Origin: a virus
Strand: one strand, 5' to 3'
DNA length: 21,445 nucleotides
IMG/VR virus record: IMGVR_UViG_3300033141_003324
Coordinates: 1 to 21,445 of that record
This document shows positions 5,647 through 13,115 of the stretch, piece by piece. Every line of letters begins with the position of its first letter. Position 1 is the stretch's first letter. Below the pieces are notes generated by a model. The model worked only from the letters and a program-made list of their open reading frames with translations. It made no database searches and was not told the DNA's origin. The position numbers and the translations under genes are program-made.

Positions 5647-7731
5647 TTATGCCGTCTCCGTCAACGTTACAAGTCGCGGGCTCGTCCGGTTGACAACCGG
5701 GTCCAGCCCGAGCAGCCGCGACAGGTCATCGCGCTGACCGTAATTGATAATGCGCTCGTTGTGGTGATGGATGTGGATGGGGGGCGAGAGCATGGACATT
5801 CCGCCCGCCGGCCGGGAGGCGGGAATTTTCGGTTCAACCGACGCCGGGTTTTCTTCCGGCAAGTCCGGACGAAGCTCTACGCCCCCTTCGGGGCTTTTTT
5901 GGTATAATATGTTCGGGATGACATCGAAGCCGTGGCGCGTAACCAAGCCTTGCCCGGCCTTAAGAAAAAGTCGGGCATCTATCGGATGCGTGCCCCTTTG
6001 GATTTGTTTGAGTGCTTCGGGGATATCCTTCGGCGCAATCCCGCGATCCCTAAACCACCTTACCATCTTAAAAATTTCAGGACCGTATTTCTGTTCAAGC
6101 ACTAACCCGGAAACGCCGCCCAGCATACCTCCCACATAATCAGTAGCGGCCTGCTCAAGCTCCCCAGCACCGGCCTTTTGCGCCAACCTTCCCCATCTCT
6201 CTAGTCGGGCTACATCCATAGCCAACTTGTCCCACTCGGCGTATTCCCGTGCCATTTTGTTAAGCGCTTCGAGCTTGGCATCCGGGGTAAATGCCATCTC
6301 TTTTATGGCCCGGCCGATTTTACCCGTTAAGCTCAACCCCTTCTCTTTTCTTATCCAAGTAGCCTTCGCAAAACCCTTGGTTAAAAGAGCCATCACGTTG
6401 CGGGGTTTCTTACCGGCCAGAAGCGTTTCAAGTTCGGCCAAATGCTTGCTATACCCAACCGCCCCGACAACCTGTCCTATCGGGGTTTCCGCGGCGCGCC
6501 GCAAACTTTCGGTAGCCTGCATCGCCTTCGTTATGCGTTCCATAAAGTCGGCATAAGACTTTTCATCTAATAGCAGGCCTATGGCCTTGTTCGCTTGAGC
6601 AGACAACATGCGCTTTGTGCGCTCGCGGTCTGGCCCCGAAAGTTTTACAAGCATATTACGAAATTTCAGTATTCGCTCTAACCCGCCATATTCGATAAGC
6701 GGCTTTTCGGGTAGCGCCTCCGCAAGCGCAGCGGGTAAGCCCATTTTCGCCAAGGTGTCTTGGATGCCCGGCATGCCCTTGCGGAGTTCCATGAATTTTG
6801 CGAATTTTTCCGAGACGCCTGTTGTAAATGCGGCTACCAACATTTCCGTCATGGTCGATGCTAGCCGTGTTGTTCGTCCGCCCCCGGCGGCCTTGGTGTA
6901 AAACGCAAGCGCTTCTTCGGGAGTCCAGCCCTCCTGAATTGCCGTGGCGAAAAATCGAGAACCATAGGCAATCGTTTCCTCGGTTTCTCTCGGCGAAAGC
7001 TCCAGGGCGGCGGAAAAAAGCCTCGCGCCCTCCCGGGCCTGCACGCTTAGCGGTTTTTCCCTCGCCTCTCCTTTCAACGACGCGATATACGCTCCGATAA
7101 ATTGAAGCGCATTTGTTTGATCGAATGCTTTTCCGAAAGAACGAAACGTCTTTAGAATTTCTACGGTAGTTTCTGTGATTCGCCGCTGTCGTTCTTCCGG
7201 TTTCTCTCCTAAAATTTGGGGCATCGCGGACTGCATTGTATACCATGCGCTTTTAAGTTTCCGCCAATCCGAAATGCCGGTCTTCGAGGCCATCGAAACC
7301 AGGATGCCCATCTTCCCGCCCATAAACACGAAGTCCATGAGGTTCCCCAGGGCATCCGCTGCCGCATCCGCGAGGCCTTCCATTTCTCTGCGAATGTCCT
7401 GGGAGAAACCTTTAATTGCCTTAAAGCCCCTCAGGATCGTGCCGGCCGTAATTCCGGCGAAAGCGGCCTTGACCAGACCGGCCGGGGAGCCGAGATTTTT
7501 CAGCGCGCCCCCCAGCCCCTTGACCTCTCGCTTGGCGCCCCCGATCCTGCGTCCCGCGCGCGCGGATTCATCGCCCGTCTTGCGCAAGCTTCGAGCCGCG
7601 GAATCGGCTTCTTTCCTTGCGGCCCTTTCCTCTACGCCGAGGCCCTTCATCTCACGCGCGAGCTTCTTGGTATCCGCCGCCGCCCTTGCGGCTTTCGCCT
7701 CGAAAACCAGTTGAAGTTTCTTTTTTATCAT
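5647..7731 (-). CDS. Tail tape measure protein
   Basis: A 694-aa protein that sets tail length. Residues 1-75 form a Lys/Arg/Ala/Glu-rich coiled coil starting MIKKKLQLVFEAKAARAA. A Gly/Ala-rich hydrophobic stretch follows (about 85-110, GLVKAAFAGITAGTILRGF), then a long, largely helical body. The C-terminus is less helical and contains IHIHHHNERIINYGQRDD. It starts by ATGA overlap with the chaperone extension frame, exactly as expected for a tape-measure gene after G/GT. It is modest in length for a siphovirus tape measure, implying a tail of roughly 100 nm by the usual 1.5 Angstrom-per-residue rule (inference). The middle of the gene is noticeably less GC-rich than its neighbours. Confidence 0.88.
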   Translation of the reverse strand: MIKKKLQLVFEAKAARAAADTKKLAREMKGLGVEERAARKEADSAARSLRKTGDESARAGRRIGGAKREVKGLGGALKNLGSPAGLVKAAFAGITAGTILRGFKAIKGFSQDIRREMEGLADAAADALGNLMDFVFMGGKMGILVSMASKTGISDWRKLKSAWYTMQSAMPQILGEKPEERQRRITETTVEILKTFRSFGKAFDQTNALQFIGAYIASLKGEAREKPLSVQAREGARLFSAALELSPRETEETIAYGSRFFATAIQEGWTPEEALAFYTKAAGGGRTTRLASTMTEMLVAAFTTGVSEKFAKFMELRKGMPGIQDTLAKMGLPAALAEALPEKPLIEYGGLERILKFRNMLVKLSGPDRERTKRMLSAQANKAIGLLLDEKSYADFMERITKAMQATESLRRAAETPIGQVVGAVGYSKHLAELETLLAGKKPRNVMALLTKGFAKATWIRKEKGLSLTGKIGRAIKEMAFTPDAKLEALNKMAREYAEWDKLAMDVARLERWGRLAQKAGAGELEQAATDYVGGMLGGVSGLVLEQKYGPEIFKMVRWFRDRGIAPKDIPEALKQIQRGTHPIDARLFLKAGQGLVTRHGFDVIPNILYQKSPEGGVELRPDLPEENPASVEPKIPASRPAGGMSMLSPPIHIHHHNERIINYGQRDDLSRLLGLDPVVNRTSPRLVTLTETA
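5881..5900 (+). terminator. Terminator-like hairpin on the plus strand inside tape-measure gene
   Basis: GCCCC-CTTC-GGGGC followed by six T on the plus strand, opposite the C-terminal coding part of the tape measure (minus strand). It would stop antisense transcripts. It could also be coincidental codon use (SPEGG on the coding strand). Confidence 0.4.
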
Positions 7732-7994
7732 CTCTTGATTTTCGCCCTCTGTTTCAGGGCCGCGATAGCGGCGGCCTGGCGCTTTTGCTCGGCCTCTCTC
7801 CGCGCGGCTTCGCGCTGCTCTCGAACGAGTCGCGCAAACTGTTCGTCATGCGCTTCAAGGTATTCGGCGAAACCCTGAATCCTTCCGGTCGCCGCGAGCA
7901 TGTCGAGCACGTCATCGACCAGATAGTGCGGGCATGTAAACTCGCCGATGCCCGCGGCGATCAGACCTGCGCGCCGCCAATCGTCCCGAGTTCG
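7728..7994 (-). CDS. Tail assembly chaperone C-terminal (T) part made by -1 frameshift
   Basis: This frame has no credible start of its own: the first in-frame candidate is a GTG at 7910 without a clear ribosome binding site. It is open back to the A-run at 7995-8003, where a -1 slip from the upstream chaperone frame enters it. The slip adds 88 residues beginning RTRDDWRRAGLIAAG after a Lys-rich junction and ending in a long charged helix (REAARREAEQKRQ...). The joined product is about 211 aa, equivalent in layout to lambda gpGT, in which the T part binds the tail tube protein and G coats the tape measure. The stop overlaps the tape-measure ATG (ATGA). Confidence 0.78.
   Translation of the reverse strand, partial: RTRDDWRRAGLIAAGIGEFTCPHYLVDDVLDMLAATGRIQGFAEYLEAHDEQFARLVREQREAARREAEQKRQAAAIAALKQRAKIKR
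7939..7992 (-). promoter_or_regulatory. Possible frameshift-stimulating hairpin
   Basis: Hand folding of the mRNA just after the slippery site gives nested pairing. AACTCG (7992-7987) pairs with CGAGTT (7944-7939), CGAT (7983-7980) with ATCG (7949-7946), and GCGGCG (7977-7972) with CGCCGC (7959-7954), with a 12-nt loop. The outer stem begins 1 nt after the heptamer, so it would be partly melted when the site is in the ribosome; the GC-rich inner stem starts 16 nt downstream. No energy was computed. Confidence 0.5.
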
Positions 7995-8362
7995 TTTTTT
8001 TTTGACAGGTTATAGACGTCGACGACGTTCCCGGCCTCTTCGGGGCCGAGAAGGCCATTTGCCTGCTCGGGCGTCAACTCAGGATAGTTTTTTTTGAGTA
8101 TCAAATAGGCCGCAACGAACACGTCGGCCCAGGGCAGCGTTGCGCCCTCCCGTTCGGCCCGCTCGAAAATCTCCGCAAGCTGCCCGGTCTCGGCGCGCAC
8201 GCTGACCGCTTCGGAAACGACCTTGCCGGATTCGTCCAGGCGCAAGTTCGGCGATACCCGGACGATCGCCGCCGGTACAAGCCACTCTTCGCCGTTCGCC
8301 AGCCTTACCGGCTCGCCGGCGGCGTCGGGCTTGCGCAGTTTCGCTTCAAGCGATTCGGTCAT
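7961..8362 (-). CDS. Tail assembly chaperone (G-type, zero-frame product)
   Basis: A 133-aa product beginning MTESLEAKLRKPDAAGEPVR, with a small beta region (EWLVPAAIVRVSPNLRL) followed by helices. The gene lies between the tube protein and the tape measure, the invariant place of the G gene. Near its 3' end the codons TCA AAA AAA AAC place the heptamer A AAA AAC in the right phase for -1 slippage. Without slippage translation ends 11 codons later at TGA (7961-7963). Identification comes from synteny plus the frameshift signal. The sequence itself is weakly similar to known chaperones, as is usual for this group. Confidence 0.8.
   Translation of the reverse strand: MTESLEAKLRKPDAAGEPVRLANGEEWLVPAAIVRVSPNLRLDESGKVVSEAVSVRAETGQLAEIFERAEREGATLPWADVFVAAYLILKKNYPELTPEQANGLLGPEEAGNVVDVYNLSKKNELGTIGGAQV
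7994..8000 (-). promoter_or_regulatory. Programmed -1 frameshift heptamer AAAAAAC
   Basis: Read on the minus strand, A AAA AAC is a canonical X XXY YYZ slippery site in zero-frame phase, inside a run of nine A (7995-8003). Slipping back one base moves ribosomes from the 133-aa frame into the frame ending at 7728 with no intervening stop. Confidence 0.82.
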
Positions 8363-8365
8363 GGT

Positions 8366-8788
8366 TTAGCTCTTGTCCGCGATCGATATGGGGTCAGAAC
8401 TGCCGTCCGAACTGGACGCGATGCCGTTGTATGTGACCGTCCCTTCCGAGCCATGCGCGCTGTCGGTGCTGATGCCCGTTATAAGCGCGTTGGAAATCGT
8501 AATCGTCTGCTCGTTTCCGGTGCCGATCGGGTCCACGTCGGCAGTGAACGTCCCGCTCAGGCCCACGTACACGTCGCCCCCGAGCGCGGTGGCGACGTCG
8601 AGGGTTTCCAGAGACCAGGTCGTCCTGACGCTTACGACCTTTGAGACCTGCGAGCGGATTTCGTCATCCGACTCGGGCTCAAGCACCTGCGCGGCCGTAT
8701 CGGAAATCGTCAGCCGCGCCGCTTTCGCAAGACTGACCCCGCCGATACTCGCATCGTGAACGTTAACGACGTAGGAAGGTGCCGCCAT
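8366..8788 (-). CDS. Major tail tube protein (candidate)
   Basis: A 140-aa protein starting MAAPSYVVNVHDASIGGVSL with GAAGGGGG about 8-13 nt upstream of the ATG. It is beta-rich and acidic, with alternating hydrophobics (VVSVRTTWSLETLD, VYVGLSGTFTADVD, QTITISNALITGIS), and resembles small tube subunits of siphoviruses. Its position directly before the chaperone/frameshift genes is the standard place of the tube gene. It has no enzymatic motif. Confidence 0.75.
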   Translation of the reverse strand: MAAPSYVVNVHDASIGGVSLAKAARLTISDTAAQVLEPESDDEIRSQVSKVVSVRTTWSLETLDVATALGGDVYVGLSGTFTADVDPIGTGNEQTITISNALITGISTDSAHGSEGTVTYNGIASSSDGSSDPISIADKS

Positions 8789-8791
8789 GTT

Positions 8792-9172
8792 TTATCCCCC
8801 TTCGTTCTCTGTGGCGCCGAAAAGCATGCGCCTCAAGTCCTCGATATACTTTCTCTGAATTTCCCCAACCTCCGGCGCCGGTCCTTGTCGCGCAAGGGTT
8901 TCTTGGATTTGTTTTTGAATTTCCGCCTCAAGGCTTGCCGGCCGAAACCCGCACCGCCAAAGCTCGTCTATAAGCTCCTGTGCCCTTTCTTCTCCAATCT
9001 GAAGCGTGGGTGACGCTTCCTGTCTTTCGGCTATTTTTTTCCATTTCAGGATTGGAACAAAGCCCCCTATCAGGAGGCCATCGTCCTCTCGCGCGCTTGC
9101 GCTGATATAGAGCGAGATTCTTCTGTAAGCATAGTCGCGCGCCGCGAATACCCGAATGTCTTCAATTTCCAT
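8792..9172 (-). CDS. Hypothetical tail-module protein
   Basis: A 126-aa protein with a purine-rich GGAGGAGAGAGG ribosome binding site before ATG 9172. The N-terminal half is mixed beta (RRISLYISASAREDDGLLIGGFVP); the C-terminal half is a Glu/Gln/Arg-rich helix (LEAEIQKQIQETLARQ). It lies between the tail terminator candidate and the tube protein. No family is recognised. Confidence 0.68.
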   Translation of the reverse strand: MEIEDIRVFAARDYAYRRISLYISASAREDDGLLIGGFVPILKWKKIAERQEASPTLQIGEERAQELIDELWRCGFRPASLEAEIQKQIQETLARQGPAPEVGEIQRKYIEDLRRMLFGATENEGG

Positions 9173-9188
9173 TTCCTCTCTCCTCCGC

Positions 9189-9662
9189 TTATCTTGCCGT
9201 AACGTCTGAAATCAGGTATTGAGCCTGACACGAAATCACCTGCTCCTGTATCCCGTCTTTCACCTGCGGGTTTACCCTGTGGTTTCCGCTTGTAAACTGC
9301 CGCGTTCCGTCCGAATGCCCGTTCAAAGACGGGTCCGCATAGAGCGCGTTCAGAATCTTATTTTTCGCGTCGATCAGGTCCTCGACCTGCGGCCCGCTTA
9401 CCTGCGTCCGATGCCGCGTGCGGATGACAAGATCGAAATTCACCGTGCCCATTCGATCACCGTCGTGCGTTTCCGTGCCGACGTCGGCTTCGTCCGTGCC
9501 GAGGTAGACTATCCACGCCTTGATAGCGCGCGGCGGCTTGCCGGATTCATAGTCGCCGTCGAGGCCGAGAACGACCTCGGGGATTTTGGGGTCGGCGAGC
9601 GCCTCGAGCACGGCCTGCGCGCGCTTCAGAATTTCGTAGTCTTCGTTAGCCAACGTTCGCAA
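9189..9662 (-). CDS. Tail terminator / tail completion protein (candidate)
   Basis: A 157-aa protein with an alpha/beta layout. It starts with a helix (NEDYEILKRAQAVLEALAD) followed by strands (KAWIVYLGTDEAD, TVNFDLVIRTRHR), a helix (VEDLIDAKNKILNALYAD) and closing strands (EQVISCQAQYLIS). This order resembles tail terminators such as lambda gpU or Mu-like gp37 proteins. The start is uncertain: TTG at 9662 overlaps the preceding gene by 17 nt with AAGGG very close, and a second TTG at 9653 has the same site at longer spacing. The call is from fold impression and synteny. Confidence 0.68.
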   Translation of the reverse strand: MRTLANEDYEILKRAQAVLEALADPKIPEVVLGLDGDYESGKPPRAIKAWIVYLGTDEADVGTETHDGDRMGTVNFDLVIRTRHRTQVSGPQVEDLIDAKNKILNALYADPSLNGHSDGTRQFTSGNHRVNPQVKDGIQEQVISCQAQYLISDVTAR

Positions 9663-10176
9663 ACGCCCTTTCGATTTGTGTGACCACGTAGTCTGTCACA
9701 AGCTTTGTCGCGTGTTCCACCGCCTTGCGGTTAAGCCCGAAGTGCGGCCGCGCGGGGATGCGCATCTCGTACTGCGAATCGCCGCGCCTCACCGTCCCGA
9801 ACCAGCCCGTCTGGTGGAGGAGCATGTACCAGGCCTTTCGCGGCTCGTAGGAAAGCACGCCGCGCGTCTTCGTCTTGATTTGCCGCCGGTAGTTATGCTC
9901 GGAAAGTCCCTCGCCCGTCAATTGCAGCCAGCCGACGCCGCCGAAGCGCTTTCGCTTCCACCTGGCGTATGCCTCCGTGTACGCGGGATAGCCCGACATC
10001 CCGGAATCGTCCGGCGGGATGCCGCGGCCCGCGCGGCGGATCATGTCGTGGCGGAAATAGTCGAGCGCATCGCGCATCGGCTTTTTGAGGTCTTGCATCG
10101 CGCGGCTCGCCGCCAGTATTCCGCGCACCGCGGCATCAAGCCCCTTGACTCTTATTGTCGCCCCGAGCGAACTCAA
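9646..10176 (-). CDS. Phage virion morphogenesis protein, Mu gpG / tail-completion-like
   Basis: This 176-aa protein matches the gpG / phage-tail-completion S type. It has an N-terminal amphipathic helix after a small beta start (MSSLGATIRVKGLDAAV), a segment YTEAYARWKRKRFGG, LTGEGLSEH in the centre, and the family signature IPARPHFGL near residue 140. A C-terminal helix follows. The start is a TTG at 10176 overlapping the upstream TGA (TTGA), with GAGGTG 8 nt upstream. Members act in joining heads to tails, consistent with its place between adaptor and terminator genes. Confidence 0.8.
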   Translation of the reverse strand: MSSLGATIRVKGLDAAVRGILAASRAMQDLKKPMRDALDYFRHDMIRRAGRGIPPDDSGMSGYPAYTEAYARWKRKRFGGVGWLQLTGEGLSEHNYRRQIKTKTRGVLSYEPRKAWYMLLHQTGWFGTVRRGDSQYEMRIPARPHFGLNRKAVEHATKLVTDYVVTQIERAFANVG

Positions 10177-10823
10177 TGCCTGCGCACCTCGACCTGGTTT
10201 GCGAACGTCAGCATGTCGGCGTAGCCGTCGTCATCGGTATCCCATTCGATGGATACCAGGCGTGCCCACTTACGATAAAGCGCGTCGTAGTATTTCGCTT
10301 TTTCCCACTCGACCGAATCGCGTTCACGGCCCGCCGCAATCCCCTCGTAAATCAGCTGAAGCACGCGGTAGCAGACGACCGGCTTGACCTGGTCTGTATT
10401 CAGGACATCCGTAACGAGGCGGTCCTCGCCTTCATCGTTCGCGTTGAACCCGTGCAACGCGAACAGGTCATACATCGCCTGCTCGTGCTGATCGTCGAAG
10501 TGGTATATCGCAAACGATACCCCGCTCAGGCTCCCGGGCATCGCCGTCGAAAGCGCAAGCTGCGTCGCCGAGCTCGGGTCGCTCGCCACGGGATACACGC
10601 GGCCCTCCTCGTGCGTGCTTGTGCTCGCGGCCAGGTATACCACGTGCCCGGCCTCGACGCCGGCAGTCACGAAGTCGCTTCCCGCGCTGGTCAGCGTCGT
10701 GCCCGCCGAGTCGGTCGCGCCGTCCGCGCCCTCGACGAGCAGCTGATGCTGAAAACGCAGCGCGAAGATGTTCGGCTCGTAGACCAGCAGATCAGCGTCG
10801 CTTGTAAGATTGTCGCCTGCCAT
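10173..10823 (-). CDS. Head-tail connector/neck protein (candidate)
   Basis: A 216-aa acidic protein whose ATG shares one base with the preceding TAA (TAATG). The first 110 residues are Thr/Ser/Ala/Gly-rich beta sequence (GTTLTSAGSDFVTAG, VYLAASTSTHEEG). This pattern is also common in phage domains that handle values of a state variable along a sheet, and is not diagnostic. The second half is helical with aromatic residues (QVKPVVCYRVLQLIYEGIAAG, WEKAKYYDALYRKWARL) and resembles head-tail adaptor helices. Position after the minor head genes supports a connector role. Confidence 0.65.
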   Translation of the reverse strand: MAGDNLTSDADLLVYEPNIFALRFQHQLLVEGADGATDSAGTTLTSAGSDFVTAGVEAGHVVYLAASTSTHEEGRVYPVASDPSSATQLALSTAMPGSLSGVSFAIYHFDDQHEQAMYDLFALHGFNANDEGEDRLVTDVLNTDQVKPVVCYRVLQLIYEGIAAGRERDSVEWEKAKYYDALYRKWARLVSIEWDTDDDGYADMLTFANQVEVRRH

Positions 10824-11599
10824 TATTCACCCGTTTCGCGTTTGCGATATTCTTCCAAAACTTCATTGAGCCTGTTCCGGCGGACAGCTTGACGGACGAC
10901 TTCGACGGGGATTTCCAGATTGAAAATCGCGTTGATCACGTGTTGTTTCACGCCCGCCGCCCGGAGCAGATCGCGCATGAGTTCGGCCGTCTCCGGCATC
11001 TGCGCGAGCTTTACCGCCGTTTCCCGCACGCGCTTCAGGCTTGGGCCTACGAACTTCTCCTGAAGGCTCTGCCAGTATCGAAAGCCCTTGGCGTCAAGCG
11101 CGGCCTTTATCTGTTCAGCCTTCAGAAACTTCGCAAGCTCGAAAAAGGTCTTGACCCGGTTCGTCGCCATGACGTCGCGCGGGGCGACGATGCGCTTTTC
11201 GATGAGCCGCGCGTTATACTTGCCGACCGCGTTTATGCGCTCCGCCCGCGAAAGCTCCGGCCAGAGGTCTTCGAGCGGCCTGAAGCCGTATCCGTGCTGC
11301 CCGGGCATCACGGGCATATCGTCGCAGCGGCACCTGGTGTGATATTGCCCTTGCGTCACCTCAAAAAGCTGCCCATGCGCTTGCATACAACGCCCGCACG
11401 ATCGCGCGAATTTGCAGATGCGCTGGTACATCGTGCGCTCGCTCGTGTTGCGCGGCCGAAGCTCCGGATGGTCGACGTGCGCGATATGACCGGTCTCGCC
11501 GCGGAACTGCTCGAACGCCTCGCGTATGCGCTCCTGCCGCTCGGCAAGGCTCCGCACGTCGGAAACGTCGGTGCGTTCGAGTCCGGCCACGGCGGTCAT
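10823..11599 (-). CDS. Minor head protein with MuF-like cysteine motif
   Basis: The ATG at 11599 overlaps the upstream TGA (ATGA) with GGGAGG 8 nt upstream; the in-frame ATG at 11626 lies inside the preceding gene and lacks such a site. The 258-aa product has CGRCMQAHGQLFEV and HTRCRCDDMPVMPG in its first 110 residues, the paired Cys pattern (CxxC...HxxCRC) seen at the end of MuF/SPP1 gp7-type minor head domains. The C-terminal half is helical and basic, ending EEYRKRETGE. MuF proteins sit inside the capsid near the portal and may be ejected with DNA. Confidence 0.72.
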   Translation of the reverse strand: MTAVAGLERTDVSDVRSLAERQERIREAFEQFRGETGHIAHVDHPELRPRNTSERTMYQRICKFARSCGRCMQAHGQLFEVTQGQYHTRCRCDDMPVMPGQHGYGFRPLEDLWPELSRAERINAVGKYNARLIEKRIVAPRDVMATNRVKTFFELAKFLKAEQIKAALDAKGFRYWQSLQEKFVGPSLKRVRETAVKLAQMPETAELMRDLLRAAGVKQHVINAIFNLEIPVEVVRQAVRRNRLNEVLEEYRKRETGE

Positions 11600-12192
11600 G
11601 CGGCCATCCTCCCGGTCATGCCCCAAACGCGCGCGTTGTTGCGCGCGGCCTCGAATGCGTCGGCGAAATCGGCTATCGCCTTCGCAAGGAACCGCTCGAA
11701 CGCTTTGCGCGTCTCGCGGTTGATAAACGCGAGCTTCCCGGCTTCCGTGATATTCAGGTCGTGGGCGTCGTTCAGTATGCGCCGCACGTCGGCGGCCAGC
11801 GTAACACCGCGCGCGCGGAACCGCACTTCGGGTTTCGCGCCGCCGAGAACGCAGCGCCGGATTTCCGCGAGCATCGCCTTCGTGGGCCGATCCGACACGA
11901 GGTCCGGAAACCGCCGGTGAAGCTCGCGCCAGTACGACGCGAAAAAAGTCTCGGCCGCGCGGCCTTCCATCTTCGCCAGCCGCAACGCGAGCCGTTCGGT
12001 GATCCGCAAAAGACGTCGATAGTTTTCGTTCGTCTCAATTAGCCGCAAGAGTCGCGACGGCCGGGTTTCCGTCCGGAACCGCCGCGTGAACGTATCAAGC
12101 ACGCGCGCCATGCCGCGTTCACGCGCGCCGCGCACAAGCGAGCGCACCTTGTTGAGCGTCCGTTTCGCCTTGTCCACTGCGCGTTTGGCCAT
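11596..12192 (-). CDS. Minor head protein, first of coupled pair
   Basis: A 198-aa, strongly basic helical protein from the ATG at 12192, chosen because GGAAG lies 7 nt upstream; the alternative ATG at 12231 has no ribosome binding site and lies within the upstream small gene. The sequence begins MAKRAVDKAKRTLNKV, has a helical core (LLRITERLALRLAKMEGRAAETFFASYWRELH, a region of about 30 residues near 75-105) and ends FEAARNNARVWGMTGRMAA. It is directly coupled to the MuF-like gene. It could be the N-terminal part of an ancestral single minor-head protein, but each gene has its own signals. Function is inferred from position. Confidence 0.68.
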   Translation of the reverse strand: MAKRAVDKAKRTLNKVRSLVRGARERGMARVLDTFTRRFRTETRPSRLLRLIETNENYRRLLRITERLALRLAKMEGRAAETFFASYWRELHRRFPDLVSDRPTKAMLAEIRRCVLGGAKPEVRFRARGVTLAADVRRILNDAHDLNITEAGKLAFINRETRKAFERFLAKAIADFADAFEAARNNARVWGMTGRMAA

Positions 12193-12196
12193 GATC

Positions 12197-12358
12197 TTAC
12201 TTCCGCCGTCCTTCCGCCCGCTTCGCCGCATGTTCGATTTTTTTGCGCATCATCTGTTGCCACGTGCCCGACGGCAACCGACCGGTAGTCTGCAAGTGGT
12301 GTTTGTACGCGCGGCCCATGACCCGCTCGACCGCCGCACGTTCGTCACGCCGAGGCAT
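12197..12358 (-). CDS. 53-aa basic small protein in head operon
   Basis: A small gene with AGGGGGG about 6 nt before ATG 12358, overlapping the end of the glycosyltransferase gene by 14 nt and ending 4 nt before the next ATG. The product starts MPRRDERAAVERVMGRAYKH and ends KRAEGRRK. It is Arg/Lys-rich, predicted helical, and contains TGRLPSGTWQQMM. No family is recognised. Its spacing and ribosome binding site support translation. It could be a small nucleic-acid-binding or head-packing protein (speculative). Confidence 0.62.
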   Translation of the reverse strand: MPRRDERAAVERVMGRAYKHHLQTTGRLPSGTWQQMMRKKIEHAAKRAEGRRK

Positions 12359-13115
12359 GCGCCGCCCCCCTTATCCTCTCGCGGTCGCGCGGCTCGGAAA
12401 ACACGAAGACCTTGCGCGCCCCGCGCCTGAACTCGGCCCACTTCGCCGCGCTCGGGTATACGCGCCCGGTCTCGGCGTCCAGGTGGCCGCAGCGGACGGA
12501 TGAGTCGCAGTAAATCCTGTAACCCCTTTTGCGCGCCTCGATGCAAAACCAGACGTCCTCGCCCTTGGTGACGAGCGAATTGACGAAGCCGTCGCCCTGC
12601 TTGACCTGTAGAAACCAGTTCCACTGGAACGCGGGCCTGCCCGCGCCCTCGATAGAATCGAAAACTTCCATGGCCGTCAGGAAGCACCCGAACCCGCAGA
12701 CGTCCACCTCGAAGTAGTCCGGCCATTGCCAGCAGTCCGAGTACTCCGGGATGCCGCCGAGCCGCTCGCGCCGCCAGCCGATGCAGGCATGGTTTTCATC
12801 GTCATCAAGCTTGCGGAATACGACGCCGGTAACGAGCGGCGCGTTGTGCGCGGCGAGCTTTACCAGCGCGTCGTCCGGGACGACCGTGTCATCGTCCACC
12901 CACCAGATGTGCGTCGCGCCTTCCCGCCGCGCCCATGCGAGCAGCCGCAGGCGGTTCTCGACGGGGCTGTCGTTTTCGTCTGCGCCGGGGACCACCAGGT
13001 GCGCGGGCATGCTGCCCGTGGCGTCGAAGTATTTCAGCCGCGCGCGCAGGATCGACGCCGCGGCTACCGCGGGGATCGCGTTTCGCGTCGGGGTGCAGAC
13101 AACGATTCGCATCAT
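12345..13115 (-). CDS. Glycosyltransferase embedded in head gene block
   Basis: A 256-aa GT-A protein. It begins MMRIVVCTPTRN, carries the DXD site as WWVDDDTVVPDDAL at residues about 71-84, has VCGFGCFLTAMEVFD in the acceptor-side half, and ends with EDVWFCIEARKRGYRIYCDSSVRCGHL. This is the ED and His pattern of single-domain GT2-like enzymes common in phages and environmental bacteria. The ATG overlaps the upstream TGA by 4 nt. Being inside the capsid operon between two head genes suggests it acts on a virion protein or is made at late time to modify host glycans. Donor sugar is unknown. Confidence 0.85.
   Translation of the reverse strand: MMRIVVCTPTRNAIPAVAAASILRARLKYFDATGSMPAHLVVPGADENDSPVENRLRLLAWARREGATHIWWVDDDTVVPDDALVKLAAHNAPLVTGVVFRKLDDDENHACIGWRRERLGGIPEYSDCWQWPDYFEVDVCGFGCFLTAMEVFDSIEGAGRPAFQWNWFLQVKQGDGFVNSLVTKGEDVWFCIEARKRGYRIYCDSSVRCGHLDAETGRVYPSAAKWAEFRRGARKVFVFSEPRDRERIRGAAHASA

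Noticed and set aside
5690-5710. TTGACA on the plus strand near 5690 as a promoter
   Set aside because: No -10 box at suitable distance and it lies within tape-measure coding sequence.
5903-5908. TATAAT on the plus strand as a promoter
   Set aside because: The bases 17 bp upstream are GC-rich with no -35 similarity, and no plus-strand gene follows.
10823-12192. Idea that the two minor-head frames are one gene broken by a frameshift
   Set aside because: The junction is a clean ATGA overlap with GGGAGG in front, and coupled pairs of minor-head genes are normal; no slippery sequence is seen.
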